Source of the DNA: Patescibacteria group bacterium | GTDB taxonomy: Bacteria; Patescibacteriota; Minisyncoccia; UBA6257; HR35 | Length of the DNA: 35,816 nucleotides | Direction of reading: 5' to 3' | Assembly: GCA_025060575.1 (NCBI GenBank) | Contig: JANXBL010000003.1 | Location: 1-35,816, forward strand | In this document: positions 1 to 7,660 of the stretch, piece after piece | Numbering within the stretch: the stretch's first letter is position 1 | How the letters are laid out: every line of letters starts with the position of its first letter | The notes under the pieces: generated by a model | The model's database searches: none | Seen by the model: the letters and a program-made list of their open reading frames with translations, nothing else | What the model was told of the DNA's origin: nothing | Translations under genes and position numbers: made by a program

Positions 1-76
1 TAGCTTGAAAAGTAGCTGAAATATCACCAGATCTAACATTTCTTAATAATTCTGAAGGAGAAGGAAAGTTTGGCAT
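1..76 (-). CDS. 5' end of a hypothetical protein, truncated by the window edge (MPNFPSPSELLRNVRSGDISATFQA...)
   Basis: Reverse complement of 76..1 is open from an ATG to the window edge; too short for a family call. Confidence 0.5.
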   Translation of the reverse strand, partial: MPNFPSPSELLRNVRSGDISATFQA

Positions 77-111
77 TATGTCAAATTAATTTTAAAATAA
101 AAATATTATTC

Positions 112-184
112 GCCCCTGTAGCTCAATTGGAAGAGCGTGTGGCTTCGGACCACAAGGTTGGGGGTTCGAGTCCCTCCAGGGGCA
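112..184 (+). tRNA. tRNA-Arg (anticodon TCG)
   Basis: Acceptor GCCCCTG/CAGGGGC; D-arm AGCTCAATTGGAAGAGC; anticodon arm TGTGG-CTTCGGA-CCACA; T-arm GGGGGTTCGAGTCCCTC. CCA is not encoded. Confidence 0.95.
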
Positions 185-186
185 AA

Positions 187-1191
187 TCATAACTTTCCTC
201 TTCTTATCTTTTCATACCAGTATGTTAAATAATATTTAAAGGAAAAACGATAGTCAAAGGTAGGCAACAGATTTATTAAATGTCCGCCAAAACCTTTTTT
301 AAATTGGCTTAATCCATGCCAAGGGTGATTAGAGTCACTTTTCCTGGCTATTCCCCAGAAATTGTAAAATTTACAGCCTCTTCTCTTGGCTTCCTGAATA
401 ACTGTCCATTGCAGTTTATAGTTTAACGGTTCTTTAATTGGCAATGAAGCAGAATGATGATAAAAGGCAATATTATGAGAAAAAATAATGAGGGCAGCTG
501 AACAGTATGAGTTTTCTACTTTTCCTAAAAATAGAAGCGCTTTATTTTTTTGGGTAAAAATTTTAAACTCTTCTTCAATTAATTTTTGCGGATAGGGAAC
601 AAAATTTTTTCTCTTACTTAATTCTTGATAAAGATCGAAGAAAATTTTTAAACTATCAATGTCTGATTTTATTTCAATTTCTAGAAAGGGTTTCTTTAGG
701 CTATCAACAACCATTTTTCGATGACCATCACTCATCTCTTCTAACATTTTTTTATCATCATCTATCTTTTTCAACCAGAAATTTTCAGTGACTGCATAAG
801 TAGGAGCAAGCCTAAAGCCTAGAGATTTAAAAATTTCTTTAATTTCATTGTCAGTTTGAATGGGGTTGATTCTTAAAAAATCATATTTTTTATGAAATTT
901 TTTTTCTTTCAAAAAATTTAACAATGATAACAAACATTCTTTTAGATGATCATTTTTTGTGACTGGGCCATGATGGACAACTAATCCATTCCCTCTTTTT
1001 CCTCGATAACCAATAAGCTGACATAATCCTACAATTTCTTTTTCATATATAAAACCCAGATTTAAAACTTCTCTTCCTAGGCTTTTTTCTGCTTGACCAT
1101 ATTCGTAATCTTGAAGAAAACTTAGATAATCATTTTTATCCAAAAAATCATTCCATAGCTTTTCATTATCAATTTTTTCAATTCTAATCAT
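187..1191 (-). CDS. FemAB/FemX-like aminoacyltransferase (peptidoglycan interpeptide bridge, GNAT fold)
   Basis: FemAB-like motifs in the translation: SFLQDYEYGQAEKSLG, YHHSASLP...YKLQWTVIQEAKRRGCKFYNFWGIA, LSQFKKGFGG. Confidence 0.8.
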   Translation of the reverse strand: MIRIEKIDNEKLWNDFLDKNDYLSFLQDYEYGQAEKSLGREVLNLGFIYEKEIVGLCQLIGYRGKRGNGLVVHHGPVTKNDHLKECLLSLLNFLKEKKFHKKYDFLRINPIQTDNEIKEIFKSLGFRLAPTYAVTENFWLKKIDDDKKMLEEMSDGHRKMVVDSLKKPFLEIEIKSDIDSLKIFFDLYQELSKRKNFVPYPQKLIEEEFKIFTQKNKALLFLGKVENSYCSAALIIFSHNIAFYHHSASLPIKEPLNYKLQWTVIQEAKRRGCKFYNFWGIARKSDSNHPWHGLSQFKKGFGGHLINLLPTFDYRFSFKYYLTYWYEKIRRGKL

Positions 1192-1226
1192 TTTTTAATT
1201 TTAAAAAATTTTATCAATTTGATAAT

Positions 1227-1254
1227 TTGACAAAATTAAAAAGTTTGTTATAAA
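1227..1254 (+). promoter_or_regulatory. sigma70-type promoter upstream of the structured RNA
   Basis: TTGACA (1227-1232), 16-nt spacer, TATAAA (1249-1254), followed by GC-rich structured sequence. Confidence 0.7.
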
Positions 1255-1261
1255 ATTTATA

Positions 1262-1446
1262 TTAGTAACCAGCTGCCAAGGTCGGGGGTTTTTCTGGGCT
1301 TTCCACAATCAGCTGCCACTTGGCAAGCCTATCAGCCAATCCAATCTTTTGGATGGCTGTGCTGCTTGCCACCCTGAATCCACCCGCCACAACCCGACTT
1401 TTTAAGCCGGGAGGGCTTTGCTCTCCTTTCACCTCCCGGCTCTTTT
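1262..1446 (+). ncRNA. Candidate structured non-coding RNA of about 185 nt, family not recognised
   Basis: GC-rich island in AT-rich DNA with nested stems: GTCGGG(1281)/CCCGAC(1393); TTCTGGG(1292)/CCCTGAA(1372) with one mismatch; GGCAAGC(1322)/GCTTGCC(1364); CAGCC-A-ATCCAA(1333)/TTGGATGGCTG(1349). Strong promoter 5' and intrinsic terminator 3'. Confidence 0.65.
1404..1446 (+). terminator. Rho-independent terminator of the candidate ncRNA
   Basis: AGCCGGGAGG ... CCTCCCGGCT followed by CTTTTT. It overlaps the 3' end of the opposing gene. Confidence 0.75.
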
Positions 1447-2640
1447 TACTATATCTATTATTTTTTCGGCAATTTTTTCGTTAACATCAATGTGCGTTGG
1501 GAGATTTAAAACTTTGCCACCCAATTGTTCTGCCTTAGGACAGCTGTTTACTTGATAATCAAAATTTTTTGGATCAGAATAAGGGATTAAAACAAAGTTA
1601 TACCAGTCACCTAGATATATCTTTTCTTTTTTCATAAGTTTGACTATTTCTATTCTTTTTTCTGTAAGGAGGGGGAATCTTAAAAATATTGGTTGAGAAA
1701 AATTGTTAGTTTTAAAAGTCTCCAGTCCAGCCTCTTTATATAAGGAAGAAATTAATTGGCGATGTTGATTAAATCTTTCTAATTTCTTAAGCTGGTTAAC
1801 CAAAAGAGGCATAAGAACTCCAGGTAATTTTTTGAGATAATCGTAAGGTTTTTGGCCTAATTTTTCCTTTTCTGAGACCATTTCATTAAGCATCTTAAAC
1901 TTCCTAAGTAGTTTGACGGCGGATTTAGTCAAGAAATTATAATTTCTTTTAAGTCTAAATAAAACTACACCAGTTAATAAAATTTTTTTTATTTCCATGC
2001 CACTAGGCTCGTTGATTTTTTCATAAGCATCGTCTAGTTTTGAGATTAAAGATTGATTGTTAACTACTAATGCTCCACCGACAATACTTGATATTACCTT
2101 GTTTCTATTAAAACTTAGTAAGGCTACATCACCGAAATTGCCCAGATAGTTATTTTTAAATTTTGCTCCCAATGAGTGGGTTAAATTTTCGATCACCACT
2201 AAATTGTTTTCTTTCGCTATGGTCATAATTTCATCCATCTTAGCTGGCAGACCAAATGTGTTCTGAATAACTATTGCCTGCACTTCCTCTTTTATTTTTC
2301 TCTTAAGATCTTCAATGCTGATATTAAAACTTTCATCAATATCAACATAAATAGGCCTTAAACCGGCAAACTTAATAGCATTGGGAACGACTATACAAGA
2401 AAAGGCTTGAGTGATAACCGCTGATCTATTTTCTAGGCTAGAGAGAAGAAAGGTTAGAGCGCTTCTGGCTGATTTAAAAAAATAGACTTTAGCGTTAGGA
2501 AAATATCTTGCCAAAATTTCTCTGGCCTCTTTTTCTAGGGCTGAGGTGTCATATTTTTTACCTTGCAAAATACCCTTTATTATTTCATGGTCATCATTTT
2601 CAAAATTTGGCACTATATCAATGCTGATTATTTCTGGCAT
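1429..2640 (-). CDS. DegT/DnrJ/EryC1/StrS-type PLP-dependent aminotransferase-like protein
   Basis: Fold-type I motifs AITQAFSCIVVPNAIKFAGLRPIYVDID, VIENLTHSLGAKFKNNYLGNFGDVALLSFNRNK. Confidence 0.8.
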   Translation of the reverse strand: MPEIISIDIVPNFENDDHEIIKGILQGKKYDTSALEKEAREILARYFPNAKVYFFKSARSALTFLLSSLENRSAVITQAFSCIVVPNAIKFAGLRPIYVDIDESFNISIEDLKRKIKEEVQAIVIQNTFGLPAKMDEIMTIAKENNLVVIENLTHSLGAKFKNNYLGNFGDVALLSFNRNKVISSIVGGALVVNNQSLISKLDDAYEKINEPSGMEIKKILLTGVVLFRLKRNYNFLTKSAVKLLRKFKMLNEMVSEKEKLGQKPYDYLKKLPGVLMPLLVNQLKKLERFNQHRQLISSLYKEAGLETFKTNNFSQPIFLRFPLLTEKRIEIVKLMKKEKIYLGDWYNFVLIPYSDPKNFDYQVNSCPKAEQLGGKVLNLPTHIDVNEKIAEKIIDIVKRAGR

Positions 2641-2709
2641 CTATAACTAGATTTTAAGGTATTTGTTCTATAATTTACTTAGAACACTCTAGACGGAGGT
2701 GCTGAAAAA

Positions 2710-2988
2710 ATGGAATTAAACGTCCGAAATGTAAGAGTGAGGTACGAGATACTTTCAACCTCTTATCTTTCACCAGGGGAGAATATGACTAGAAATTCCT
2801 CTATCGTTGCGACAGACCTTCCTTCTGGTCAACTGGTGAAAATGAGCCTGGAGGCCACTATCACTATGAAAGTGATGGTAACCTCCTATGGCCATACCAA
2901 AGGCGAAGCGTTTAATAACGCCGCTAAAATGGTAGAAAAACTTATCCCCTCCTCTAGGAAAATCTTTCAACTTCGCTTCTCAGACTAA
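2710..2988 (+). CDS. Small conserved-looking hypothetical protein (92 aa)
   Basis: ATG preceded by a strong SD (CGGAGGTGCTGAAAAA) and an upstream TATAAT; followed by an intrinsic terminator; visibly higher GC than neighbours. Confidence 0.7.
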   Translation: MELNVRNVRVRYEILSTSYLSPGENMTRNSSIVATDLPSGQLVKMSLEATITMKVMVTSYGHTKGEAFNNAAKMVEKLIPSSRKIFQLRFSD

Positions 2989-3005
2989 CATGAAGACCAA
3001 TGGCT

Positions 3006-3039
3006 GGTGGCCGTGAGACGGTCACCATTATTTTTTTTG
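3006..3039 (+). terminator. Rho-independent terminator
   Basis: GGTGGCCGT-GAG-ACGGTCACC (9 bp, one GU) followed by ATTATTTTTTTT. Confidence 0.85.
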
Positions 3040-3042
3040 TAA

Positions 3043-4611
3043 CTAATTCAAACCGATAAAGCGATTGAAATAGTTATTAAACTTAGCTGGTAATCTGTTC
3101 ATAATCCATACACCAACCTTTTTCATCTTTAATGTTTTTAGGAACAGTTCCATTTCGGTTAAATCCTCAACAATCATCACTCGATCAAGTAAAATTTTTC
3201 TAAAAATTTCGTAATGGTCATTTGAGGTAAGGATAACTTTATCAAAGCTTTTTAATTTTTGAGCTAACTCTTGATAGATCTTTTGAGTTTCTTTCCCTAA
3301 TTCGAAAAGTCCATTAAAAATAATCAGTTTATAGTCAAGCTTTAATTTTTCAAAAAAATCTAAAGAGCTAAAAACGCCATGAGGGTTAGCATTGTATGAG
3401 TCATCAAAAATATAAAAATTTTCTATTCTTTTCAATTTTAAAAATCCTTCCGGCAATTCGATCTTTTCGACCACCTCGCTGTAATCGTTAATATCATCAA
3501 TTTTTGAGATATAAGCTAAAGCACCGCAAAGATTTTCAATCTGCATAGGAAAGATAATTTTGCTCTTTAAAACTATTTCATCCGATAAATACTTAAATTT
3601 AAAAACAGTTCTTTCTAAATCATTTTGTAGTATTTTATAGGCAAAATCTCCTTCTAGACCATAGGTATAAATTTCTATCCTTCTATCTCCAATAGCATTT
3701 TTTACTTCCTTCTTAAGTTCATTCACATATTCGTGGTTATTGTTTATAAAAATAGTTCCCTCTTTCATCCAACTCAAAACCTCAATTCCCTCACCTCTCA
3801 TAATATTTTTTATATTGCCAAAGAGAAACAAATGCTGTTTAGTGATGCCTGTGATATATGCTATTTTGGGAGTAATAAATTTTGTTATCCATTTAACGTT
3901 CCCCAGATAATACGAGCCGAACTCTATCACGAGAAAGTCGTAATTATCTAATTTGCTTTTATCGATAAACTTTAACAGAGCTAATTCATGATTAATTCTA
4001 GGAGGAGGAGCTAAAACATGGTATTTTTTCCTTAGCAGTTGAACCAATAACTCCTTTGTTGTTGATTTACCATAGCTACCTACTATACCAATTATTTTTA
4101 AAGATTCATTTTGATCAAGTTTCTTTTTAACTCTATTGCCGAGCCAAATCATATAGGGTTTAGCAATTAGGTAGCTTATCTTACTTGCAATAGTGAAAAT
4201 TAAAAATTGACTTGACCAAAAAGATAAGCCAGCCACTACTAAAATATCGTTTCTAAAAATGTTTAATATCCAAAAGTTCAAAACAAGAGATATTGCTAAA
4301 ATTATGGTTGCTCTAAGAGTAAAGCTTATCTTTTTGATTAATCTAAAACGCAAAACTAATAAAATAGCTAAGATAAGGAGGAGAAAATCCGTGGGATATT
4401 TGTCTATCGAAAAATCAAGTATAAATATAAGTAAGAATATTAACCAAAGAAGATATTCTTTAACATTAAAAATAAATTTTTTTGAGCTTTCTAGAAAAAA
4501 ATGAGCCCTAACTCTTCTTAGTAGATAGTCCTTGATTTGATAAATTCTCAAAACTGGAAAGCCATTAATAAAGATAATAATTAAAGAAAGCAAAAAGCTG
4601 GTGATCATCAT
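3043..4611 (-). CDS. Mur ligase family protein (MurF-like) with N-terminal transmembrane region
   Basis: P-loop GIVGSYGKSTTKE, VIEFGSYYLGNVKWI, TPKIAYITGITKQHLFLFGN, IFDDSYNANPHGVFSSLDFF; several hydrophobic segments in the first ~160 aa. Confidence 0.8.
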   Translation of the reverse strand: MMITSFLLSLIIIFINGFPVLRIYQIKDYLLRRVRAHFFLESSKKFIFNVKEYLLWLIFLLIFILDFSIDKYPTDFLLLILAILLVLRFRLIKKISFTLRATIILAISLVLNFWILNIFRNDILVVAGLSFWSSQFLIFTIASKISYLIAKPYMIWLGNRVKKKLDQNESLKIIGIVGSYGKSTTKELLVQLLRKKYHVLAPPPRINHELALLKFIDKSKLDNYDFLVIEFGSYYLGNVKWITKFITPKIAYITGITKQHLFLFGNIKNIMRGEGIEVLSWMKEGTIFINNNHEYVNELKKEVKNAIGDRRIEIYTYGLEGDFAYKILQNDLERTVFKFKYLSDEIVLKSKIIFPMQIENLCGALAYISKIDDINDYSEVVEKIELPEGFLKLKRIENFYIFDDSYNANPHGVFSSLDFFEKLKLDYKLIIFNGLFELGKETQKIYQELAQKLKSFDKVILTSNDHYEIFRKILLDRVMIVEDLTEMELFLKTLKMKKVGVWIMNRLPAKFNNYFNRFIGLN

Positions 4612-5300
4612 TTTGTTAATATATTTCTCAGGACTTCAGCGAATTGAGTCGGAATTTCTCTGTGAAGATTATGACCACCTGATAAAATGAACATCTCAGC
4701 ATTTTTTATTTTCTTTTTAAGTAGATAAGCATTTTTTAGAGGTGTGGCTTTATCATATTTACCCCATAAGATAACCGTTGGAACCTGAATTTTTTCAGCT
4801 AAATTACTTAGATTTTGATTAATGTTGGCAAATGTTTTTTTTAAATTTTCGTCAACCAAGAAATAATCATAGCTACCTACAATGAACCGATAAAAAAATT
4901 TTTTAATCAGATAGGTTAAGTGAGAGGATAATTTTTTTTCAATCGGCTTAAAAATTCTAACCACCACAGATACTATTTTCTGTTTAATTCCTTTTTTTCT
5001 GATAATTGCTGAATTATAAAGAATCAACTTTTGGATTTTGTTAGGAAATTTTAATGAGTAGAGCATTGCCAAGGCGCCACCAAAAGAATGACCCATAAGA
5101 TTAAATGTTTCGAGTTCCTTTAATTCTTCTTCTAGATAATTTAAGTAATCATCAAAATTATATGGTCGATCAATTTTTAGTTGAAAACCTGGCAGGGGAA
5201 TAACCTTGATTTCGATGTCATCCTTTAAAATATTACCGATGGCATCAAAGCTTTCAACCTTTTCTCTCCATCCTGGTATTATTACTAGTCTATTTTTCAT
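4608..5300 (-). CDS. Alpha/beta hydrolase
   Basis: Nucleophile elbow GHSFGG; VILWGKYDKATP and GGHNLHRE for the Asp/His. The ORF track starts at a TTG (5318); the ATG at 5300 (MKNRLVIIPGW) looks more likely. Confidence 0.85.
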   Translation of the reverse strand: MKNRLVIIPGWREKVESFDAIGNILKDDIEIKVIPLPGFQLKIDRPYNFDDYLNYLEEELKELETFNLMGHSFGGALAMLYSLKFPNKIQKLILYNSAIIRKKGIKQKIVSVVVRIFKPIEKKLSSHLTYLIKKFFYRFIVGSYDYFLVDENLKKTFANINQNLSNLAEKIQVPTVILWGKYDKATPLKNAYLLKKKIKNAEMFILSGGHNLHREIPTQFAEVLRNILTK

Positions 5301-5318
5301 AAAGTTTAATTTTATCAA

Positions 5319-7406
5319 ATGACGTTAGAAGATCTTGAAATTGATTTAAGGGAATTTCGGGGAATTGGTTATAAAACCGCTTTAAAATTAGCGGAGAACA
5401 AAATAAAGACAGTTAGAGATTTGCTCTATTATTTTCCCTATAAGTATCAGGATTTATCTCAGATTCAAAAAATTCAGGACTTAAAAGTTAATCAGGATGT
5501 TGTTATTGTTGGTAAAGTTAGCAATCTTAAGTTTTTTTCGTCGCCTCGAAAAAGAATGTTTATCTTACAAGGAATTGTTTCTGATGATACTGGTAGCTTA
5601 AAGATTGTTTGGTATAACCAACCATTCTTACTTAAGACACTTTCAGGTAATCCTACCTTGCTAATTTATGGTAAGCTTGTTAAGAATAATTTCGGAATCA
5701 ATATTCAATCGCCAAAATTTGAAATAGTTAAAGGCTCTAAGGTTGAGATGGCAAGAATCATACCGATTTATTCAGCAATTGGCAACCTTACCAGCAATTT
5801 CTTTGCTAGATTGATTAAGGGTGTCCTAGAGAAATACGATTTAAATTCTCTAGCCGATCCATTGCCTTCAGAGGTATTAGCTAAATTTAACTATCCTTCA
5901 ATTGGCCAGGCGCTATACTTTATCCATCAGCCAAAAAGGTTTGAAGAAATTAAATTAGCTCAAGAAAGATTTTCTTTCGAAGAATTATTCTATCTCCAAT
6001 TAGCTCTTCTCAAAGAAAGAGAAAGCTTAGCTAAAAATAGAGCTGTAATTTTTGAGATAGATAACAATATTACTAAAAAATTTCTAGAACAGTTTAGCTT
6101 TAAATTAACTGATGGCCAGAGAAGAGTAATTAATGAGATATTTGCGGATCTTAAAAGTGGAGTTCCAATGAATAGATTACTTCAGGGAGAAACTGGTGCT
6201 GGTAAAACTTTGGTTGCCGAAATTTTAGCCCTTAATGTAGCTTCGAAGGATTATCAGGTAATTTTTATGGCACCAACTGAGATTTTAGCCCAACAGCATT
6301 TTGGAAGATTTTTGAAAGATTTTTCAAATTTCAATATCGGTTTAGGGTTGATAACTTCGGGTGGAGCATTTTATGGCGAGCGAGGATTTAAAGCTGTTAA
6401 AGATATTAACTTTATTCAACGTTTTCTCGTTTCTGGCAAAATAAAGATTTTAATTGGTACTCACTCTCTCATTGAAAATGAATTTTCCTTTCAACGAGTG
6501 GGATTGGTTATTGTTGATGAACAACAAAGATTTGGTTTGGAACAGAGAAAAAGGTTAATTCAAGCCACTAATCAAAATTTTTTGCCACATTTTCTTTCAA
6601 TGTCAGCCACTCCCATTCCTCGCACTTTAGCTTTAGCCTTTTATGGTGATCTAGATTTTTCCCAATTAGATGAAAAACCATTTGGTCAACAACCGATAAA
6701 AACTTATATTGTGCTTAAAGAAAAAGAAGGTAATATGTGGCAATTCGTTTTAAAGGAAATCAATGAAGGTCATCAAGTTTTTGTTATCTGTCCGAGAGTA
6801 GAAGATAGAGAAGATGATGTTAAGTCAGTTAAGGCAGAATACGAGAGAATCAAATCAATATTTACTCCATATGAAAACGTTAGGATTGGAATGCTTCACG
6901 GTAAAATGAAAGCTAACGAAAAGGAAAAAATTTTAAAAGAGATGCAAGTAAATAGAATTAATATTTTAGTTAGCTCTTCGGTGGTTGAAGTCGGCATTGA
7001 TCTTCCTTTAGCTACAGTGATAATTATTCAATCGCCCGAAAGATTTGGCCTAGCTCAACTTTATCAATTAAGAGGAAGAGTGGGGAGAAGTGTTCATCAA
7101 GGTTATTGCTTTTTATTGCCTCAAAAACTTTCACCAAGATCAAAATTGAGACTTAAATATTTTCTTCAAGCGAAATCAGCTCTTGAGCTAGCAGAATACG
7201 ATCTTAGATTAAGAGGAGGTGGAGAACTGTTAGGAGAAAAACAGGCCGGCATTCCTGATTTAGCAATGAAATCACTAACTAATATTAAGCTTTTAGAAAG
7301 AGCCAAAGACTTAGCTAGAGAATTTTATAAACAAAATGCTAACTTTAATCGTTATCCATTGCTAAAAAGAGAAATTTTAAAGAGGAAAAAAATTCTTTTT
7401 GTTTGA
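5319..7406 (+). CDS. recG: ATP-dependent DNA helicase RecG
   Basis: LREFRGIGYKTALKL wedge/OB domain, GETGAGKTLVAE, MAPTEILAQQHF, DEQQRFG, SATPIPRTLAL, VVEVGIDLP, QLRGRVGRS. Confidence 0.97.
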   Translation: MTLEDLEIDLREFRGIGYKTALKLAENKIKTVRDLLYYFPYKYQDLSQIQKIQDLKVNQDVVIVGKVSNLKFFSSPRKRMFILQGIVSDDTGSLKIVWYNQPFLLKTLSGNPTLLIYGKLVKNNFGINIQSPKFEIVKGSKVEMARIIPIYSAIGNLTSNFFARLIKGVLEKYDLNSLADPLPSEVLAKFNYPSIGQALYFIHQPKRFEEIKLAQERFSFEELFYLQLALLKERESLAKNRAVIFEIDNNITKKFLEQFSFKLTDGQRRVINEIFADLKSGVPMNRLLQGETGAGKTLVAEILALNVASKDYQVIFMAPTEILAQQHFGRFLKDFSNFNIGLGLITSGGAFYGERGFKAVKDINFIQRFLVSGKIKILIGTHSLIENEFSFQRVGLVIVDEQQRFGLEQRKRLIQATNQNFLPHFLSMSATPIPRTLALAFYGDLDFSQLDEKPFGQQPIKTYIVLKEKEGNMWQFVLKEINEGHQVFVICPRVEDREDDVKSVKAEYERIKSIFTPYENVRIGMLHGKMKANEKEKILKEMQVNRINILVSSSVVEVGIDLPLATVIIIQSPERFGLAQLYQLRGRVGRSVHQGYCFLLPQKLSPRSKLRLKYFLQAKSALELAEYDLRLRGGGELLGEKQAGIPDLAMKSLTNIKLLERAKDLAREFYKQNANFNRYPLLKREILKRKKILFV

Positions 7407-7439
7407 TTTTACATTTAACATTTTTTCCACAAGTTTTTA

Positions 7440-7468
7440 TTGACTTTTTAAACAATCTTCAATATAAT
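7440..7468 (+). promoter_or_regulatory. Promoter P1 of the PG-binding surface protein gene
   Basis: TTGACT (7440-7445), 17 nt, TATAAT (7463-7468). Confidence 0.65.
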
Positions 7469-7506
7469 TTACTTTGATACTAAATGTTGAAAAATCCCCA
7501 AAAAAA

Positions 7507-7536
7507 CTTGACTTCTAAAAATCATTTAGTATATAA
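7507..7536 (+). promoter_or_regulatory. Promoter P2 of the PG-binding surface protein gene
   Basis: TTGACT (7507-7512), 18 nt, TATAAT (7531-7536). Confidence 0.65.
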
Positions 7537-7660
7537 TTCAATTATTAAAATAAAATTTTAAATAAGGTCGTAAAGTAAAATTAATAAAAAGGTCAATTAA
7601 ATTAAAACCATCATCTTCAAGGTCAAAAATTAAAACGAAGATTGATGGTAGAAAATAAAA

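Noticed and set aside
2770-2970. Minus-strand ORF opposite the 92-aa gene
   Set aside because: Fully antisense, no SD, no recognisable domain; the + strand has an SD and a terminator.
3733-3951. Plus-strand ORFs inside the Mur ligase gene (also 4259-4504)
   Set aside because: Antisense to a well-supported Mur ligase; low-complexity translations without motifs.
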